DNA from: Mugil cephalus
Taxonomy: Eukaryota > Chordata > Actinopteri > Mugiliformes > Mugilidae
DNA length: 64,000 nucleotides
Direction: 5' to 3'
Assembly: GCF_022458985.1 (NCBI RefSeq)
Contig: NC_061773.1
Coordinates: forward strand, 20,618,001 to 20,682,000
A model generated the notes under the pieces. The model did no database searches, was not told the DNA's origin, and was given only the letters and a program-made list of their open reading frames with translations. Each line of letters starts with the position of its first letter. Position 1 is the first letter of the stretch. Below, one piece after another: positions 1 through 29,700 of this stretch. Position numbers and translations under genes: made by a program.

Positions 1-161
1 AACGAAACATCATTTCTTGGATGTGGTGAAGTTATGAGATCAAAGGTCTAATGTCAGTGACACAGATATATACTAATGTCAATGAGAGCATTTTACTTAT
101 TGATGATACATCTCGGCTTTAAGGACAGACAAAGGTCAACATTTCAGGCAGACCGAGTTAC

Positions 162-3082
162 CTTTGGTGTAGAGTTTTTCTGAGCCTTGGTCGTGTCCTT
201 CTGCTTGGGTTCTTTGACATCAGTGATGGACTTCATGGCGGCCGCAGCATGTTTCAGGATACAATCGTTTCCACAGTACACAGAGTCTGGCTGGGCGTTG
301 TTGTCACAGCCAGGTCCAATACATTTGGGTAGGGAAGACTCCTCGTCAGCCTTCAGCTTGGCCTGGTCCTGTGGAGCATCTCCCGTTGTTTTCACCTCCA
401 CATTTGACGCGACTTTCTGGTCCGTGTCTGCTGGCGGTTTCTGCTCTGATGCGGACGCCATCTTCTTTTCCACACTTGACGTGGTCTTCTGTTCTGCTTT
501 TGGCTCAGCTGGCTGCTGTACTACCTGCTACAAGTCAGTACAAAATAATATGAACAGCTGATGATGGGACTGTTGTCCTGCATGAGGTAACAATGCCAGA
601 ATCATGTTATTGTCTTTACAACAACGGTGATATTTGGGAAAATGTTACAGGTTTGAGTTTTACACTTTGCTAAGTCACCTTTTGCACACCTGAACAATTT
701 GTTTATCCACATGGATTATGTCATAATGTCAAGAATAGAGCAGATGTGGAGTCACAGGCATCAAATTAAACTTACGGAGTTCTAACGGACATATATAAAA
801 ACTACATCTCTACAGTCTCCACCAGAACACATCCAGAGAAACGGGTTGACAGCATACAACAAGGAATCATTAGCCATAGAATCACCATAGTATAGTACTT
901 ATTAGAATAGGAAATTGAAATTCACTAAGAGGTAGGGGATGACGGAACAATAATTTATTGTGGCAACTAGGTACAAGTTGTTATCAGTTTCAAGGACCTA
1001 CCGGCTGAAAGATCTTTATCTTCTTTTTTCCGGTTGGATTGGTAGCCTTCTCTATCCTGCCTTTGATGCCCAGGTCCTCCACTGCCTTCTCCTCAGTTCC
1101 AGTAGATGTGGAGAATGCAGGTGTTACTGAAGTCTGTACAGCAGACGAACCAGAGTCAGCTCCACTGGCGTTGACTCTCGCAGCAGTTGCAGAAGAGTTT
1201 AGAGCAGAATTATTCTGAAAACCAACGTCAGCTCTGGGTTTCCCAGTCTCTGTACTTGTGGAGAGGATGGATGTGGCAGGCCTGACCACCTGGTTTTTCT
1301 TCGCAGTGCAGTTGGGGCAGATGTAGTCCTCCCCATTTCTCTCCATCAGTCGCCCACGGGCCTCAGTGATGCCCACACAGTCCCCATGAAACCACTCCTC
1401 ACAGCGGTCACAGCAAATCATAAACCTATTGAGCAAAGAACATGAAGTATGTTCATCAAAACTTGTGCCTGGCTTTAGTTGTACATTTCAAAGCTAATCA
1501 CTATTAACATTAGCTAAATACGGATGGCATGGTTAATAGAGAGAAAACATTATTGACGTTGTGCTAATATGTCCCAAGTCAACACTGAGCCAACTGTGAA
1601 TATGGTACACAACACCCATTCTAATGAAAAAAAAATACCTTTTATTGTGTTTCTGACGACAGATGCAGTAAAGTGCATTGGGGTCATATCCTCCTTCATC
1701 AGAGTCAACTGACGATGACGACGAAGATGTAGAGTCGTCATCCTCATCGTCATCCTCCTCCTCATCATCCTCCTCGTCCTCTTCCATCTGGGGCATACGC
1801 ATCTTTCCTGGAGTAGCTTTATTCACCGTTTCCTTATTAGTGGCTGGAGTGGTGTTCTTGTTTGCAGGGGCAGGGTCTTTAGCTGGAGTGGAATTCTTAC
1901 TATTAGCTGCCCTTTTTTTATTGATGTAAGTTCTTATTGGTCCACGTTTTACCGACGTTGCTGCAGCCTTCTCGGCACTGTCCTTGTCAGTCTCCGTCTC
2001 TGCGTTGTTGTTCTGTCCAAGTTTGTTCTTGTCCTCCTCACCAACCTCCGCTTTCTCCAGGTCCGGCTGAGCCTGTGCCGCACTGTCGGCCCCTGCGTTT
2101 TCAGAACTAGGGTCATTCTTTTCATCCTTTTTCTCCTCACTGTTGTCTTGCAAATTATCCTTGCTGACGCCGTCTCTGCTGTCGTCCTCATTGTCAGAGC
2201 TTCCCTCGTCTTTGACCGTCACTCCACCACTTGCTCTGGTTTGCCTGCCACCTTGAGTTTTCTTTTGAGTCTGCTTCCTTGCACTGCTTCTTGTCCTTCT
2301 CTCCGGCGAATCTGGCTTGTCTTCGACAGCCTTGGAGTCAGCGCTGCCATCAAAGCTGGCCTCTGAGGCGGTCTCTGCATCAGTTGGAGTTTGGGAAGGA
2401 GGATCCCCACTTTCCAGACTGGGAGGGGCGCTCTTTCTTGAGCCTCTTTTGGTAGTCAAGAGGAATTCCTCTAATTTGTCTGTACGCTTAGGCTGCCTGC
2501 CACTCCGGCGCACAGGACAGCGATTTTCAGGGTTGTCGGTTGCTGCCTCCACTGGCATCTCTCTCTTTGCAACAGTTGACCGACGGAAACTCCAAGTCTT
2601 CTTGACCTCACTGCTGCCCTTTGAAGATTTATCAGGCTGCTCTAACAACTCTTTGGCCACATTTTCGCTTTGTGTTTTTAACTGTTCCTTCTGCTCGCTA
2701 TCTCCAAAGCCTGTGAAGGAACAATCATAGGCGGTTGTGGGCAAAAAGAGTACAGTACGCATTCACCAGAGTGCAACATATCACTGCTGCAAAACTAGCA
2801 GTTGTTGTGTGTTCAGGCACACATATGAATCAAAAAGAAGTACTTCTTCATTTGGAGATTGGCCCTTACATCCCACTACATTTGTAATCATTTTTAAAGA
2901 AACACCTTAAACAGATCACAGAACCTAACACCATGCTTGTACCCAGTAATATTATTATTATTATATTATATATGTTGGGAAAAAAGCTCTTTCAAGGTAC
3001 CTTGAGAGCAGTTATCCATATGGTCCTGGCTCTGCTCTGGCTCAGGAGCTAGAGAGAGCTCAGGGCCCACATTCCCCTCCAT
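162..3082 (-). CDS. dido1: dido1, death-inducer obliterator 1, 5' coding part (partial)
   Basis: DIDO1 is a nuclear chromatin reader; its PHD finger binds H3K4me3. Four coding exons read on the minus strand: 3082-3001, 2710-1639, 1425-1002 and 524-162. All junctions are GT-AG and phases agree, giving 647 codons so far. The start ATG at 3082-3080 opens MEGNVGPELS and splices in phase into GFGDSEQ. An N-terminal block (KTWSFRR, RRSGRQPKRT, TDAETASE) matches the family. A long acidic/serine stretch follows, then the PHD finger at about residues 374-425, split by an intron after HNK. A small Cys cluster (CIGPGC to CGNDCILKH, about 594-620) is the typical DIDO1 segment. The exon ending at 162 has a good donor (AAG|GTAACT), so the gene continues past the left edge, where TFIIS-like and SPOC domains would be expected. 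PHF3 is the alternative but fits less well. Confidence 0.93.
1002..1425 (-). CDS. dido1: dido1 exon with second half of the PHD finger
   Basis: This exon completes the PHD zinc finger begun at the end of the 1639-2710 exon (ALYCICRQ). It reads RFMICCDRCEEWFHGDC and ends with the last zinc pair ICPNC. A Ser/Thr-rich linker follows, then the conserved segment GIKGRIEKATNPTGKKK and KIFQP directly before the donor. The acceptor lies at 1426-1427 and the donor at 1001-1000. Confidence 0.93.
1639..2710 (-). CDS. dido1: dido1 large N-terminal exon
   Basis: This exon encodes most of the N-terminal low-complexity region. It includes two basic patches with the family motif RRSGRQPKRT, Glu/Lys-rich stretches, and a run of Asp/Glu followed by Ser (about 1700-1790) just before the PHD finger. 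Plus-strand serine-rich and minus-strand arginine-rich frames here are shadows of this composition. The acceptor is CACAG|GCTTTGG at 2711 and the donor AAAAG|GTATTT at 1638. Confidence 0.92.
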
Positions 3083-3101
3083 AGATGATGGAGTCACTAC
3101 T

Positions 3102-5322
3102 TTGAAAGTGTATGTCTACAGTTAAGAGAAGAGCAAAAGAGACCGACTATGAGTCACTCTTTTCAGTTCATAAAAGGACAAATAGTGAAGGCTGCCAGGG
3201 TTGCATTCATAAGGCAGTGCTAGACCTGCTCTTAAAAATTAATTTAGATACGTTCGTTTCTACTATCATCAGACTCGAAAAGAATACTCGAAAACACAAC
3301 GCCAATGTAAGTGCAATCTAGTATTAAAACAATTAATCTTTAGATAATGACAGTTCTTCAGACGGTATGCAGTCACTTTTCATATGATACTGAGTAGCTC
3401 AGTAACCTCCCTGGAGCCACTATAAAGAGGCACAGATTATATTCTAATGGCAGCTCTAACATTTTGGAACCCTATTGAATAATATACTTCACATTTGTCC
3501 TAATATTTGTCCTGGCTGTTTAAGGAGAGGAGAACCGATATTTGAAATTATAATTTGTCTGAATAAAAATTACATTACATTATATGCATAATGATTTAAA
3601 TAGTCCCTTCAACAGTAAGTGAATTATATTTTTTTTAATTATAAATCTGAGCTATGTTAGCCATCAACCCATATTTAAGTTGTACAGGCAGAATTCAATA
3701 AATGATAGTTGAATCATTTATGGTCATTTCTAAGTAAATCGCAGAAACTGTACGTCACTTCGGACTCTCTGAAGTTGAGCTTGCTTTGTTCATATAATTA
3801 TCATAGAAGGGGGAGAAAAACTCTGTACCTGCAGCTTAGCAGTGATGGGTGACAAAGCGCTTCGCCGAACAAAACAGGGGATTCACACCAGTAATCATCT
3901 GTCTTGATACAAGATTAAAGAATCTGCCAAAAAGAGGGGAAACACAAGTTAGGCTCAGTAACTCCTCTGCACTTCAAAGAATGACTGAAATTCAATGCAA
4001 AAATGGAGTTGAGCAGATGGAAGAAAAAATAAAAACACATATCTTCTGCAAATGTAACACACACACTGAGTATTTTACAGTTCCAAAACCACTTGAACAT
4101 TTAATGGCTAAACTAAAATTACACTGTAGTATTAAGTCTATACAAATGCCAATGAAAGAACCAAATATCACAACATGTGTGCAACAAATAACCACCGAGT
4201 AAATCGTGCCAAGAAACAGTTTCCATATTTTGATAAATGCTAAGCAAAAACAATAGATAGAATGTGCTTTTAAATTGAGGTGTAAGCGAACCGTACACGC
4301 CCCTCTGTCTACACTGGGGAGAAATGCAGCCAAAGACGGGGATGGATTGAATTGATTCCTCCAATGGCGTGCGTGTGGTCACGACACCGTGCCACGTGAA
4401 TGGGAAGGCAACAGTTACACACATACGAAAAAAAGGAGGGGCCCTCGGCGAACACCGATGTTCACATTTAAACGCAATTTAACAAAGAAATTAACTACTA
4501 ACTTTCTACCGCGTATACCACGTTAGCTTCGGCTGCACGAGATGCAGCTTAAGTGCAGACGTTTCTGCTCGATACCTAAAGACGGGGGCTGCACACGGCC
4601 TCAGTGTGCATGTAGTCCAAAAAAAAAAAAAAAAAAAAAAAAGGAAACACATAAGGCGGCGGGATCACGTGAATAATTACAAAAATTACCTGTAGACACT
4701 GACGACAAAATCCAGACTTACGATGAACGAGCATGATAGCGTAACGTTACTGCGATAACCTGCTACACCTGCACTCTGACACTGAATCAATGTTCGCCAA
4801 ACCGCTCCACGGTTTATCATTAACGTTAGCTAACGGAAGCTGCCAGGCCCCGCTCGGAGGGGAGGATTCAGGTATAACGCAAACATGCCATTACATTATT
4901 CGGCCATTTTCGCCGTCCCTCCTTTCGTTTTGCAACAACGAACCCCCGCGGTGAAAACGTGTCCCGTAGCTGAGCGGGCTAACGTTAGTTAGCGTTGCTA
5001 GCGATAGCGAGCATGGGCAAGCTAACCAGGCTAACTCATCCTCAAACCACTAGCACAGAGGAAACGTCCAAAAAAAGGACGGACAGCGACGCGAATGCAA
5101 ACAATGAGATGCGAGAGCAACGTCTAACCATTACGGACGAACGCAGTGCAATTTAATAACGCAATTTAAAAGTAAATGTTACGACTAAAGTATGGCGCAT
5201 CACGTACAACCTTGCACTAAACCACCCCTCAACAGCTTCACAAACACGGAGACACAGGCGCATCCCACCAAAAACAACACTAAACGACTAAAATGTTAAA
5301 TGCGTTTATTCTACCCACCTAC
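3102..5322 (-). other. dido1 first intron and CpG-rich promoter flank
   Basis: No coding frame with family resemblance was seen here. The distal third (about 4740-5300) is rich in CpG and in copies of the palindrome TAACGTTA and GTTAGC-type words, and fits a CpG-island promoter flank. A run of about 22 A lies at 4620-4642. The stretch 3340-4430 is ordinary AT-rich intron. Confidence 0.6.
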
Positions 5323-5420
5323 GCGATAGAAAATACCGACGATATGCCCTCGCTCGCTCTTTCTTCGGTTAGTCCTCCATTTTCCCTTCCCGTTGGAGCT
5401 AAGTGACTGCGGCAGATGGC
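5323..5420 (-). other. dido1: dido1 non-coding first exon (approximate start)
   Basis: A GC-rich, CpG-containing segment with a YY1-like GGAAAATGGAGG on the minus strand ends in a consensus donor (TATCGC|GTAGGT) at 5323/5322. It lies upstream of the dido1 start exon with no coding frame in between, so it is most likely the 5' UTR exon. The transcription start is not visible precisely; the 5420 edge is a guess. The internal 5' UTR part joined to the start exon probably begins near 3095-3105. Confidence 0.5.
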
Positions 5421-5540
5421 TGACGGCTTACGGAGAAACTCTTTCAGCCAACACCGCCCCCCACTGGCCCGGAGGAGAACTGCACCGACACACACAAAAC
5501 AAAACAAAACAAAACAAACGGGAGTAATGCCTCGACCTTA

Positions 5541-6190
5541 CAGGTGTCAAACATACGGCCCACGGGGCCAAGAGCGGTCCGCCAGAGGATCAAATCTGCC
5601 CCGCAGAATGAATTTACAAAGTGTGAAAACGACATAGAAGACTGCAATTTTCAATGAAGCTAACTGCTATGCGAGTTATGAAATTTGCATTTATGTGACT
5701 TATGGGTAAGACATCTTTTTCATTCAAAGTTGAAAAATGCAAATTTTACTAGATCTGGACCAAATGGACTGAATATGTAAAACCAATCAGATCTGATTTC
5801 ATTTGACTGTACATGTGCTTCGTGTGAACCTACTCTCATTTTTATGTGATACTTCCGACTGTATTAGGTGAAATTTGCCTTTCCAAATAAAGGGATATTT
5901 TTTTTATTTCTTTTTTTTTTTGAAAAGGAAAACAATAACAGCTTTCTCTACCCAGGACTAAACAGCTGACAGCAATGAGCCCAAATTGCACTTATCTTTC
6001 TTAAGAAAGATTTTATTTTTTCTTTAAGGATAATTTATTAAATGTAAACATCTTCCTAATTTTCTTCTTTGCATTGAATCAAATGAAAAAAAAAAAACTC
6101 TAGAGTTGTTACTTCTAGGCTGGCCCGCCCCACTTGAGATGAAATTGGGCTGTATGTGGTCCCCAAACTAAAATGAGTTTGACGCCCCAG
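5541..6190. mobile_element. non-autonomous hAT-like DNA transposon relic
   Basis: The left end reads CAGGTGTCAAAC and the right end GTTTGACGCCCCAG, which are inverted copies. The right end continues inward with the string GGGCTGTATGTGGTCCCCAA followed by an AT-rich core. This arrangement (GTCAAAC termini next to 'GGCCC' words) is common to short hAT-type elements in fish genomes. No transposase frame is present, and I could not find a convincing 8-bp target duplication, so the class is an inference. It lies between the dido1 promoter and the zmynd8 3' end. Confidence 0.5.
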
Positions 6191-6697
6191 GTAGGGGGTA
6201 GAGTCTACTTGGAGTTTAGGCAGACATCCTATGAGCTTATAAGTCTTTCAATACATAACCACCTTTAAACATTGATACGTTTTCTTTGTTACTGGACAAT
6301 GTATTTTTTTCTTCCAACCAATGGTTTGATAAGCCAGCTTCAACATACAACATACTGTGTCTGTTTACGGACAGCCAGAGATTGCAGTTGTGAGCTGCCA
6401 TTTGCCAAGAGATAGCCCTGTTAAATTAGACTCCAGTATGGCCATAGAAACAGCTTGTTTAAAATGTGTGTATTTGTTCTTTTCTTTACGGTATACAGCA
6501 GGCAACATTTTAATAACAAATAAATTAACACAGAATACAAAATAAGGTAATTTACAGACATTTCTGTCAGCAGTCCTCTAAGCTACAGCTGAGGTGGTCC
6601 TTCAACATGGGTTACATTTTTGCAGTTGTAAACAGTTTCACTGTTGTCCATTACACTATGTGAATGTTTTGTGACGCTCAAGCATGCTCGTAAGATC

Positions 6698-6703
6698 TTT
6701 ATT
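6698..6703 (-). terminator. zmynd8: candidate zmynd8 polyadenylation signal
   Basis: TTTATT on the plus strand gives AATAAA on the minus strand, 291 bases past the zmynd8 stop codon. It is the nearest canonical signal I found. Another hexamer occurs further on inside the transposon relic, so a longer 3' UTR is possible. Confidence 0.45.
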
Positions 6704-6993
6704 CTGACAGCTTTCTGTATAGGACCTGCAAATGAGTGCATGAGTATACAGTCTCAGTTTTTTTTTTTTTTTTAACTGCCTCCCTCTAGTGGTTACTTTT
6801 TCTGTATACGCTGTCAGTGTAGTTTTAAACCACAGTGCGCTGGGGGCAGTATGTGAGCACTGAAACAAATATTTTAAATGAACAGAATTTGAATTATAAA
6901 TTCATAACAGGCTCCCGAACAAACAATTTACATAGACATTTCTTTGCAGTGAAATAAAAACAATATATACATTTACATTTTCAAGTAGCTTGG

Positions 6994-24202
<17,209 letters not shown>

Positions 24203-24377
24203 GGCTAAAAACTCTGTGTGGTATGTCAGTGCTTATTAAAACATGGAGGACAGCCCTGTCAGCCCTCACCCTGCTCAGAGCACAGCCACGGCTCTCCTAG
24301 CTGTCCGACTCCACTGCTCCGATAAGAGCCGCGCTGAGACTGGTCCCACGTGCTGACAGAATGCAAGGGGGCCTCTG

Positions 24378-24382
24378 ATTGG
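24378..24382 (-). promoter_or_regulatory. zmynd8: CCAAT box upstream of the zmynd8 long-form start exon
   Basis: CCAAT on the minus strand (CAGCCAATCAGAGG) lies about 175 bases upstream of the upstream start codon, within a GC-rich block (24240-24420). Its position and strand fit an NF-Y-bound zmynd8 promoter. There is no TATA box. Confidence 0.5.
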
Positions 24383-25359
24383 CTGGTGCATTTCCTGGCT
24401 GCCTGTCTTTTGTTCAGCACGGGCAAGCTGAAATGCAGTGCAAAGAGAGCCAGGCCCGGATCAAAATAATCAGCCGCTGAACATGTCAGCTAGGAGGAAG
24501 GCTGAATACGGCCGTTGTTGCTCCACGAGGCGCAAATGCAGAGGAGAGCTGTGGCGCAGCTGTAACGTGCTGTCGGCATTTGCACGCATTAAAGGACAGG
24601 CCTGTGTGTTCTTAAGAAGGAATCTGCCTCACAAGTTCCCACCCTCAAGTTAAACTAAACATCACTGGAAAGATAAAGAAAGGGTTACATAAATAAAACC
24701 GAAGGGTAAGCAGGAACTAAGTCAAATATACTCTGATTGTTTGACCTATAAAGGTTTGAGTGCAGACTAAATTACAATCATGTGACTCACCTGGCATTGG
24801 CCTGTGAAGCGGTGTCACTACCGGTTAACTCTATGGTTCCTGAAATGACAGGCTTTCAAGTTTATGTTGTGCGATTCAACCGCAGTGAACAAGACTTTTA
24901 ATTACTAACTAAATATACATGTATGTTTTACATTTGCCTTATTAACTGTAGGCAGTTTACCTGCATTTATTGTTATCAGAGTTGTATTACCAGTTCTAGC
25001 ATTTCTTAAGAGTGAGTTATTCATTGGAAATTCAACTTTTCACTAAAGGGGGGGAAAAAGAGGTATTCTTACGTATTTCACAAAGTCATAAATAATTTTG
25101 GACTTTGTTGACATATGAATTTATATGCAGAGTCTCTCTTTAAAATGAACAAAATGTACTCTCAGTGACCGAGGGGGAAAGACTATCACAGAGGGATTCA
25201 GACATTGTGTTTATAGCTTTGTAATTTATGTGAAATTAAAGGTAAATGTTTGTAACAGACTGAAAATTAATTCTTTGCAAATGTGTGGAAAGCAACCTGC
25301 ACTACACACAGTGAGTAGTGGATAATAAAGAGATTTTGAGATCTCTCTCTATATATATA

Positions 25360-26752
25360 CAGTGGTTAAAATAACAGTAAGTATTGAAGAAGCCACAATT
25401 TTTCATAGTAGACATATTTCTTAAAGTGCTATTGAATGGAATATTCACCAGGTGTTGGTAACAACCCAAATACTCATTACATAAAATGAAACCAAAACAA
25501 ATAAGTTCAGAAATGACGTTATGGGAGGTGGAAAAAGGCATGGAAGACACCAGTTAAAATCTATCAGTGATCAGAGAGCCATCCTGCCCCTTGTCAGTGC
25601 AAATAAATATCAGCTGGTTCAGTCCAAACTGATGGCCTATTAAAAAGGTGTGTCATTACCAAGGTGTTACACAAAGAACATCTCATGATGGGTAAAAGCA
25701 AAGAACTCTCTCAAGACCTTCACAACCTTATTGTTGCAAAACATTCTGACAGCGTTGGTTACAGAAGGATTTAACTTCTGAACGTTCCAGTGAGCACTGC
25801 TGGGGCCATCATCCGGAAGTGGAAAGAACATCATTCGACCATAAACCGGCCAACACCAGGTGCTCCTCGCAAGATTTCTGACAGAGGAGTGAAAAGAATT
25901 ATCAGAAGAGTTTTCCAAGAGCCAAGGACCATTTGTGGAGAGCTTCACAAAGACCTGCAGGCACGATAAGCAATGCACTCAACGGCTATGGCGTGTATGC
26001 ACGCTCACCACACAAGACTCCATTTCTGAAGAAAGAGCATGTTGAAGCTTGTTTAACGTTTGCTGCACAACATTTGGACAAGCCTCTAAAATACCGGGAG
26101 AACGTAGTCTGGTCAGATGAGAGCACAATTGAACTCTTTGGATGCCATAACACACACCATGTTTGGAGGACAAAATGCACTGCGCATCACCCTAAAAACA
26201 CCACACCGACAGTGAAGTTTGGAGGTGGGAACATCATGGTGTGGGGCTGTGTTTCTGCATATGGTACCAGCAAACTTCATGTAACTGAAGGGAGAATGAA
26301 TGGAAAAATCTGCTGCCATCTGCCAGAATGATGAAGATGAAACAAGGGTGGACATTTCACCAAGACAATGATCCCAAACATGGAGCCAAGGAAAATCTCA
26401 ACTGGCTTCAGAGAAAGAAAATAAAGCTGCTAGAACGGCCCAGCCAATCACCTGACTTGAAACCAATTGAAAATCTATGGAAAGAACTAAAAGTTCACAG
26501 AAGATGCCCACAAAACCTTTGAGATTTAAAGACTGTTTGTGTGGAAGAATGGGCCAAAATCACACCTGAGCAATACATGCGACTAGTTTCTCCATACAGG
26601 AGGCGCCTTGAAACTGTCATTGCCAACAAAGGCTTTGTACAAAGTATTAAATATCAGTGACCATGTTCAATACTTTTTCCCTCTGTTATTTTACATTATT
26701 ACACATAACTTAATTTCGGAACTTATTTGTTTTTGTTTGTTTTTACCCGCTG
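25360..26752 (+). mobile_element. Tc1/mariner-type element, near full length, inactivated
   Basis: The left end, CAGTGGTTAAAATAACAG, follows TA at 25358-25359. The right end inverted reads CAGCGGGTAAAAACAAAC, with a second inner inverted copy (TTCAATACTT and CTGTTATTTTA at 26660-26695). This suggests the double-repeat IR/DR layout of Tc1-like elements. The interior encodes a plus-strand transposase relic. The right flank runs into a TG repeat, so the target duplication is not clear there. Confidence 0.85.
25686..26660 (+). pseudogene. Tc1-like transposase pseudogene
   Basis: It begins with MGKSKELSQDLHNLIVAKH (helix-turn-helix region) and hits an in-frame TAA soon after YRRI. It resumes with GAIIRKWKEH and [14 protein letters not shown], then [13 protein letters not shown] (first Asp), [25 protein letters not shown] (second Asp) and [15 protein letters not shown] (Glu). 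All three catalytic residues of the DD34E type survive. The early stop plus at least two frame breaks rule out an active enzyme. Confidence 0.85.
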
Positions 26753-29700
26753 TGTGTGTATATGTATGAGTTTTTTTGTTGTTTGCTCAAATAGAGAAGA
26801 TTTAGCTGTATTATCTGTTGCAGTTGCTGGTATCAAAAAGTAGAGCGCAAAAAACAACTTTGTCTTTCTGCAGTTTGCAAACTGACCTCGAGTGGGAAAA
26901 CTTTATCACAGCATATCACACACATCAACTCTCTATCAGACCTATCCATGTCAACAACCACCAAATAAATATGAATTAAAGCACGATGCCTGAACTGACA
27001 GCCTTTGTCAAGAGAGTCCAAAAGTTTTTGTGTGTAGCTAAAAGCAGGGAATGCTACGCTGATTAGCCGCTATAGCCTGGCTGGTAATACGTACGCTGTG
27101 TGTGAAAGCTAAACGGTGGATCTGCACGTTACAGAACCAACAGCAGACTGCAAAGTGAATCTAGAACAATGTCAAACTATTTAGTGTTACTGTGTATGAT
27201 TTTATCATTCGTCAGGACTATTGTGTTTTAAAATGCTCAGTGTAAACACAGTGTCAAAACCACATGACTAGAACTTCTTAAAGAGCACCTCGATGAAAAC
27301 AAATCATGAGGCATACACATTAACCTTGATACAGCAGCTAAGCAAAACTTGTTCAGTAACGTTAAAATATGCGTAATATATGTGTAAACATGTAAACATT
27401 ATGAGTTATCATTGCATGACAAGTCAAATTCCCGCATCTCTCTCCAGGTGAAATGAACGTGTACAGTTAAAAACAAGTATCATTCCTTCTGTGCAACAAC
27501 CCATAGTTATACTGATATTGTGCAATAACTCATGTTCACTTTCGTTTCATATACTTGTACATATTTCTTTTTGTATATTTGCTGGACTCTGGATTCACCA
27601 TGTGCAAGAATTTCCTCCTGTGCAATACCCCCATATTGAATGTTATTATAGAGCAACAGCTGGGAACACGTGTTCACTTATACTTGTACATATTTTTATA
27701 TATATATTTTATATTTTTCGAATTTGATGCATATATTCTTATTCTAATTGCATACTTATTGTACATTTTCTTATTGCCTATATTGCTCTTTGTTCTTTTG
27801 AGCAGGAGCTAGCATAAAGTAATTTAAGTAGCTCTGATTCTGATTCCACACATAACTGAAATGAATTAATAGATTTGTTATTACCAAGAATAAATACTAA
27901 CCTCCTGACATGATATCTTCGTGTAGTCTATTTGTGTCATACCTTTGGCTCAATGTACCCTTTCGCGTCCAGCCAACAGACGGTGACCCGTGACCTCGAA
28001 CATGTTGACATGTTGGTAACGAGCCTCGCTGACCGCTAGATGGCGCCCTAGTCAGCGTTTCACTGGCAGCATCTCTGCTCGGGTTGTAAATGTGGTCACA
28101 AGACACATTTTCTCTCATTACGTCAATTCTTTACATAAAACTTTTTTTTTTCTAGTTGACCAGTATCAGTATCAGTATTTACTGTTTTGTTGTTTGTTTT
28201 GTTTTTCCACGAAGCCTGTGCATTTATCTGAACTGACTCTGAAAAGTGTTTGTTGACTCACAACACTTGACGGGTAAACGTTGTAATAACTAAGACTACT
28301 GCGTTTCATAGTATCGTTGCTATTTTATTTTATTTTTTCCCCACAGCTAAGCAGCAGATTATATTTATCGATGCATCTAATTTTAACAGTTTTTCTGTGT
28401 TTAGTAACATAACTGCATTTATCTTACAGTAGAGTGTAAACATATCAGTGATTTTCGTATTCATTATACATTTTTTTCTGTGAATCATGTATCAAAGTCA
28501 AAATTAAAAAGCAGCTGATAAGGCGTGCATTTTTACAAATCCATAAACTAGATTTCATGCCTGACGCGCGAGATCATGCCTCACGGACGGCTGTTTATTC
28601 CTGGCAGAGATTAAATGGCCAGATTCCATCTGACTGTATGCGCAACTTGGAAATTAAATCTCAAAATGAGTTATGAGTTACGGCTGATAATGACACCCTG
28701 TGTTTGTGCCTTACTGCATCAGCGTGGTGTTGAGAAGTGGGGGGTGGGGGATGGGTTAGGGGCAAAGAAAGGCATGCTGTTGGCTGTTTGCAGGTAAACC
28801 AATCTGAATACATTAATGATTATGGGGCTATCTCCTGTCCTTTCAAACTGTTATCTCCTGTCCTTTCAAAGTGGAGAGGGACCGAGTAGGGAGGGGGGAT
28901 GGGATAAAGTGTCTCACACTCACTGAGGGGGGAGGCCAGTTTGCCATGTTTAGTGGGGGGAAGGAGCACACACAGAGGGCCACAGGGCCCCTCTTTTGGA
29001 ATGTAATTGAGGATCTCTTGGTTTTAGCAACAGACCTAAAACACACACACACGCACTCAAAAGAAATGCGGTTTTAACTTTAGGTTTATCATCTCATGGA
29101 TTGTCACGAGTCCTCTAGCGAGCGGTATCAGTGATCAGTGGGAATGCAGCCGCTACAACAAATTCATTCATGAGACACCACACATATTTTACAAGCTGTA
29201 CAAGCAACGCTTAAGATGATTCTTACTAGATAAGTGAGAGTAAATTTCATGTGTTGCATATTATTGCAAATTAACTTTACCTAAACAATGATGCTGTGAG
29301 TAAGCCACATATGCTGTTGCCTCCTCAAAGCTAAAAGCAAATAAACAAAACATTATGTGGAGAGCTGTGTTCAGATTTCCCCGTGTTCCCTGACTCTGCT
29401 GCTCTCCCTCCATCTTTGGCCCCGAGTCCCTCTTCATTATCAAAAATTTTATTTGCCTGAGAAATCACCATGGAGACGGCTTCTCCCATCATCAGTGGTT
29501 ACTCAGGGGCCACAGTGGCTCCACGCTTGCTCCCACAGAGCAAGGCTGCACATGTGTTTTGCATGTATGTGAGTTGGCAGTGGAAACAACTTCAAAATAC
29601 TAAAAAGGCTAAAATGTGACATGTGATATGTGATGAAAGAGCGTAATGTCTTAGAGTAAGTAAATCATGACTGGGCATTAACATTTTGAAATGTATTATA

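Noticed and set aside
3849..4424. Overlapping open frames on both strands in dido1 intron 1
   Set aside because: AT-rich composition with no recognisable protein pattern and no splice context.
27480..27860. AT-rich stretch with repeated GTGCAAT and TACTTGTACATATTT words
   Set aside because: It looks like the tail of a fish interspersed repeat, but I cannot name a family or define ends, so it is not called as an element.
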